Shown: piece after piece, positions 51,352 to 54,116 of the stretch
Numbering within the stretch: the stretch's first letter is position 1
Layout of the letters: the number at the start of each line of letters is the position of its first letter
Assembly (NCBI RefSeq): GCF_001562425.1
Contig: NZ_LOED01000016.1
Coordinates: 1-54,116 of the forward strand
DNA: 54,116 bases
Source of the DNA: Fervidicola ferrireducens
GTDB lineage: Bacteria; Bacillota; Thermosediminibacteria; Thermosediminibacterales; Thermosediminibacteraceae
Reading direction: 5' to 3'
The notes under the pieces: model-generated
What the model saw: the letters and a program-made list of their open reading frames with translations, nothing else
Databases searched by the model: none
What the model was told of the DNA's origin: nothing
Program-made: the position numbers and the translations under genes

Positions 51352-51376
51352 TTAAATGATCATCTCATCTCCTCCT
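51352..51376 (-). pseudogene. cas2: cas2 start remnant (ribosome binding site plus three codons)
   Basis: On the minus strand AAGGAGGAGATGAG is followed by ATG ATC ATT TAA, and one base later the conserved leader begins. This lies 57 bp after the cas1 stop, where cas2 normally starts, and Cas2 proteins often begin M-x-I/V. It looks like a cas2 gene deleted from the fourth codon on and joined to a CRISPR leader. No other cas2 is visible in the window. The identification rests on position and signal only. Confidence 0.5.
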
Positions 51377-51419
51377 TTTTTTATCCCTAAAATTTCTCTT
51401 TCGGAGTTTGTAAAATTAC

Positions 51420-52412
51420 CTACCATTTAGCAACAAATGCTTTATACTCTTCTTCACCAATTAAATGCTTTTCCAGTTTGTACAGCTCCAACCTTATAAG
51501 TCGACGGTAAGAGACATTTTTACCCAGCGTTCTGTGATTAAATGTTGTTGACAATTTATTCTCCAGCTCTTCCACAAAGATTTTCATCCCGCTTTCTTTT
51601 AGTACAATCCCCTGCATGCTTTTTTCGAAATGTTCCTTTGTTATCATATTCTTCCCTATTAAGGTAAATATTACCCTGTCAACGATTATGGGCTTAAATA
51701 CTTCCGAAACATCCAGATTTAACGTAAACCTTCTGAAATTAGTCGCATGCAGAAATCCTATGCGCGGATCCAGATGAGTTTTATATATTTCACTTAGTAC
51801 TACTGTGTACAGAAGAGAATTCCCGAAACTTATCAACGTATTGAGATAATTCTCCGGCGGTCTCCTGCTCCTGCGGTCAAAGCTAAATTCCTGTTTCCCT
51901 AAGATTACATCAAAAGCTCTGTAATAGCTGTCCCTGATATTGCCTTCTACAGCCATGAGTTCTTCAATATTCAAACACTTTTCTATTTTATCATCCAGTT
52001 TTTTTATAGCATCATCTACTTCCGAAAGCTGCTTTCCACGGTTTATGTAATACCTTATTACCTGCTGGATGTTTCTCGATGCCCCGATGACAAATTCTCT
52101 TGCTATCTTCAGCCTCTTCTCCGGATCGAGGTAGTGCTGAGCCTGTTTCAATATCATATAACCGGAATTCAGATGTTCTCTAGGATAGAAGGTGCCCACA
52201 TAATAATCATATCGATTGAAAAAATGCAGGATAATTCCCGACTGCGTCAGAAATTCTAGAAAGCGCTTGTTAACATTGACTTCGCCGAAGACATATATCT
52301 CACTCGTATTTTCTACTGGAATGAATTTTTGTCCTTCTTCATTTTCAAAGTAAATAGTATTATCTTTTCTCTTCAGTTCTCCACTTGAAAAAATATAAAT
52401 CGGCTTTTTCAT
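51420..52412 (-). CDS. cas1: CRISPR integrase Cas1 (type I-B)
   Basis: Cas1 with Cas2 inserts new spacers at the leader end. The 330-residue product begins KKPIYIFSSGELKRKDNTIY, typical of I-B Cas1. Metal residues are Glu156 (MAVEGNIRDSYY), His222 (GFLHATNFRRF) and the acidic pair around 234-237 (LNLDVSEVFKP). Usual members read LHEPNERR at the His motif; here it is LHATNFRR. I chose ATG 52412, which overlaps the cas4 stop as ATGA; a TTG three codons upstream is in frame. The protein looks intact, but a Cas2 partner is lacking here. Confidence 0.96.
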   Translation of the reverse strand: MKKPIYIFSSGELKRKDNTIYFENEEGQKFIPVENTSEIYVFGEVNVNKRFLEFLTQSGIILHFFNRYDYYVGTFYPREHLNSGYMILKQAQHYLDPEKRLKIAREFVIGASRNIQQVIRYYINRGKQLSEVDDAIKKLDDKIEKCLNIEELMAVEGNIRDSYYRAFDVILGKQEFSFDRRSRRPPENYLNTLISFGNSLLYTVVLSEIYKTHLDPRIGFLHATNFRRFTLNLDVSEVFKPIIVDRVIFTLIGKNMITKEHFEKSMQGIVLKESGMKIFVEELENKLSTTFNHRTLGKNVSYRRLIRLELYKLEKHLIGEEEYKAFVAKW

Positions 52413-52900
52413 GACATGCAAAACTCCCTGTACCCGCAGTTTTTACAATATCCTATTTTTTTAAAGGGTGGAGGATTTTCTTTTAAAACAATCTTCTCTA
52501 TATCCCTAAAAATTTTTTCGAGTTCTTCTTCTAACTCCGAAGTAAGTTCAACCGCTAGCTTTTTCCTCTCATCTGGAAAAAGAAGCAAACCTTTTACTTT
52601 TATCCCTTTTTCTTTCAACTTATACAGATAAAAGGCCAACTGAAGCCTGGCACTTTCCTCGGCTCTAGAACTTTTCTTGACTTCTCCGACCACTATATCT
52701 TCGCCATCGGACCTTACAAGATCAATAACTACGTTTTCAAAGTTGATTTTCTTCCTGTCTCTCTCGTAACTCTCTTCATCTATTAAACGGCCTATCTCTA
52801 TGTAAGGATTTTCTTGATCGGGTATTATCTGATGGGCCATAAGCCAGGTCTGCCTTTTGCAAATGGTGAAGCTTTGAATTAAAGTGCCGTTTATCAGCAT
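52409..52900 (-). CDS. cas4: Cas4 nuclease (prespacer processing)
   Basis: Cas4 trims prespacers, checks the PAM and sets spacer orientation. The 163-residue product starts MLINGTLIQSFTICKRQTWL, with Cys14 of the Fe-S site. The nuclease core IEIGRLIDEESY, VVIDLVRSDGEDIVVGEVKK and AEESARLQLAFYLYKL (D, E-x-K and Q residues) follows, and the C-terminal YCKNCGYREFC gives three more cysteines. ATG 52900 overlaps the cas3 stop as TGATG and the gene ends in the ATGA overlap with cas1. All known catalytic and Fe-S residues appear present. Confidence 0.95.
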   Translation of the reverse strand: MLINGTLIQSFTICKRQTWLMAHQIIPDQENPYIEIGRLIDEESYERDRKKINFENVVIDLVRSDGEDIVVGEVKKSSRAEESARLQLAFYLYKLKEKGIKVKGLLLFPDERKKLAVELTSELEEELEKIFRDIEKIVLKENPPPFKKIGYCKNCGYREFCMS

Positions 52901-53280
52901 CACCACAAGGCTACCACCCCTTTGCATATAAACCCGGTATTTTCGTCATAGTATTCTCTGAGCACATTGTTGCCAACATACCGGAATCCGGCTACCTCTG
53001 GCGGAAGGTTATCTGTTTTTAGGGGAATTGAGACGATATACTTGTAAAAATCAGCCTTTATTTTGTCGAATTCTCGCCTTCTTTCTAGCAAATTTTTTAT
53101 TTCTTTTATACCGAGGTAATTCTTCCATATCTCCTTAGCCTCTTCATTTAATTCGACAAAGACATCCAATCTGGGATAGTCTTCTTCAATCAATTTAAAA
53201 TCCGCTATACCCGTGGTTTCATCCGTGCTGTCATACTTCATTTTATATACTGCCTCCAAAAGCTCCCGTGATTTATCACT
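52900..53280 (-). pseudogene. cas3: Cas3 helicase-nuclease, 3' end, cut by TnpB element
   Basis: The last 127 codons match the C-terminal domain of type I-B Cas3: SRELLEAVYKMKYDSTDE, EEAKEIWKNYLGIKEI, FYKYIVSIPLKTDNL and ENTGFICKGVVALW. The frame is open up to the element boundary at 53281. Helicase and HD parts are absent and, if still present, lie beyond the element to the right of the window. The stop overlaps cas4. The fragment alone has no catalytic motif, so target DNA degradation by a type I complex is probably lost unless another cas3 exists. Confidence 0.75.
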
Positions 53281-53628
53281 GGAGGTCAATTTTCCCTATA
53301 CAAAGCTAAACAATCTATAACTTTGTTAGGTACTCATTGTGCAGACCCCAACGAGCATTATACTGTTGGAGCCGACGGCTACCTCCATCACCGTCTGGCC
53401 AGCCCAGCACCCCTATTAAACAGGGGGAACCCATATTCCCCCGGCTTTAGGCCTCTGGCTGCCAGGCTGCTTCCCGGCGTTTTCCGTCCCTCGGACTTTT
53501 GCCCTAAGGCACATACCGGGAGGGGGAGTTACCCCGCCTGCCTATCGCCCCTTAACCCCCACCACAGGGTGTTGCCGGACTCCCGGGAAGTTCGGCAGGG
53601 AAGAGCGGCAGGCTTAAAAGCTAAAACG
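53281..53628 (-). ncRNA. TnpB element right end, candidate omega RNA region (right copy)
   Basis: Nearly identical to 1073-1424 in the other copy. On the minus strand it follows the tnpB stop. Its final bases GACCTCC adjoin cas3 sequence (AGTGATAAATCACG), which would be the guide if the region is a TnpB guide RNA scaffold. That guide would match the uninterrupted cas3 site. Confidence 0.4.
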
Positions 53629-54116
53629 TCAGCTCGTCCCGCTTAACATGAAGAACAGCCACTCTGTGGGCCCCCAGCCCCGAAAAATCTTGTCCTCTCT
53701 TATGGCTCGCTTTCGAGCAGCCTTATAGAGACCGAAAAGTTTGCCCCAGAGCCCGAAGGGCTTCCATCCTTCCTCAGGCGAAAGCCTCTTCAAGAGTTCC
53801 CGGGGCATCCTCTCCGCAAATCCAAGAGCCCTGCGGGCTATCACAAGGGCTGCAGCCTGGTGAGCAGACAGTCCATAGACTTCCGAATACTTGAAATACC
53901 CGATAAGTGAAGTGAACCTGGCAGATACGGTAAAGACTGCGATACCCCTTTTCCTCAAAGCCACGACAATCCGGTTGAAAAGGAGCTTCTTGCAAAAGTT
54001 GTGAGTTATCCGATTGAAGAGGCGGTTGGTATCGTGGTCCTGGGCAAAGGACAGCTCTTCCAGGGCTACCTGCTTTATACCCAGCGATTTCAGCCATTCG
54101 GCTATGTCTTTAGCCA
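53629..54116 (-). CDS. tnpB: TnpB-related RNA-guided endonuclease (C-terminal half in window)
   Basis: The frame is open from the window edge (54114) to the stop at 53629, about 161 codons. It reads AKDIAEWLKSLGIKQVALEE, LSFAQDHDTNRLFNRITHNF, then VSARFTSLIGYFKYSEVYG and LSAHQAAALVIARRALGFAE. This is closely related to the left copy, with few changes apart from the last 13 residues (GPTEWLFFMLSGTS against SPRNWLSFMFGEAG). The RuvC motif II Glu is present; the third acidic position is again Ser/His. The N-terminal half and the RuvC I Asp are outside the window. This copy may be the active source. Confidence 0.85.
   Translation of the reverse strand, partial: AKDIAEWLKSLGIKQVALEELSFAQDHDTNRLFNRITHNFCKKLLFNRIVVALRKRGIAVFTVSARFTSLIGYFKYSEVYGLSAHQAAALVIARRALGFAERMPRELLKRLSPEEGWKPFGLWGKLFGLYKAARKRAIREDKIFRGWGPTEWLFFMLSGTS

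Larger units (their letters stand above)
53281..54116 (-). mobile_element. TnpB-type IS200/IS605-like element, right copy (5' end outside window)
   Basis: Inverted relative to the left copy and inserted in cas3. The boundary at 53281 (GGAGGTCAATTTTCC) is shared with the left copy. The tnpB part present is open, with no frameshift in the visible portion. Confidence 0.85.

Overview
The window is a CRISPR-Cas island of roughly 43 kb in what looks like a thermophilic anaerobic clostridium. The pointers are AT-rich minus-strand operons with strong AAGGAGG-type ribosome binding sites, a preQ1 riboswitch that closely follows the Thermoanaerobacter (Caldanaerobacter) tengcongensis sequence, type I-B adaptation genes, a type III-A csm operon and very long arrays. 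The exact genus cannot be read from the sequence. The island is bounded by two inverted copies of one TnpB-type insertion element, which run off both ends of the window.

1-12 kb, left flank. A frameshifted tnpB element abuts a hydantoinase (hyuA) fragment and a permease fragment. An intact queuosine-precursor operon (queT-queF) follows under a preQ1-I riboswitch. Next are a cation-diffusion-facilitator gene under a NiCo-type riboswitch with an overlapping terminator, a frameshifted beta-CASP RNase gene, a REC-PAS-PAS-GGDEF diguanylate cyclase, a secreted polysaccharide deacetylase, a broken metallo-beta-lactamase gene and a dapB homologue. Remnants and live genes alternate.

10.4-53.3 kb, CRISPR-Cas. 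Almost everything is on the minus strand. From right to left (direction of transcription): the 3' end of cas3 cut by the right-hand TnpB element, cas4, cas1, a cas2 start signal with only three codons, leader 3 and array 3 (about 61 repeats); an IS110 remnant; defence-type genes (DUF262/GmrS-like, M48 protease, HEPN-MNT pair); leader 2 and array 2 (about 198 repeats); cas10-csm2-csm3-csm4-csm5 plus a Cas6-like gene; a broken CARF-HEPN gene; cas6 and csx20; leader 1 and array 1 (about 127 repeats); an IS110 remnant; and an intact CARF-HEPN effector gene. Repeat counts were made by eye. The three arrays share one 30-bp repeat, which on the minus strand starts GTTTTTAGCC and ends ATTGAAAC, and nearly identical leaders of about 178 bp.

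How it fits together. Cas6 should cut transcripts of all three arrays. The Csm complex (HD and GGDD motifs both present in Cas10) should make cyclic oligoadenylate that activates the CARF-HEPN ribonuclease at 10.4-11.8 kb, with Csx20 as a probable ring nuclease that switches it off. The adaptation and interference side looks damaged in this window: cas3 is interrupted, cas2 is reduced to a start signal, and no Cascade genes are visible; they may lie beyond the right edge. The arrays also hold an inverted repeat unit between mirror-image spacers, a spacer found in both orientations in two arrays, repeated acquisitions that share one end, and two oversized spacers, one of which reads as the start of a probable phage tail-sheath gene.
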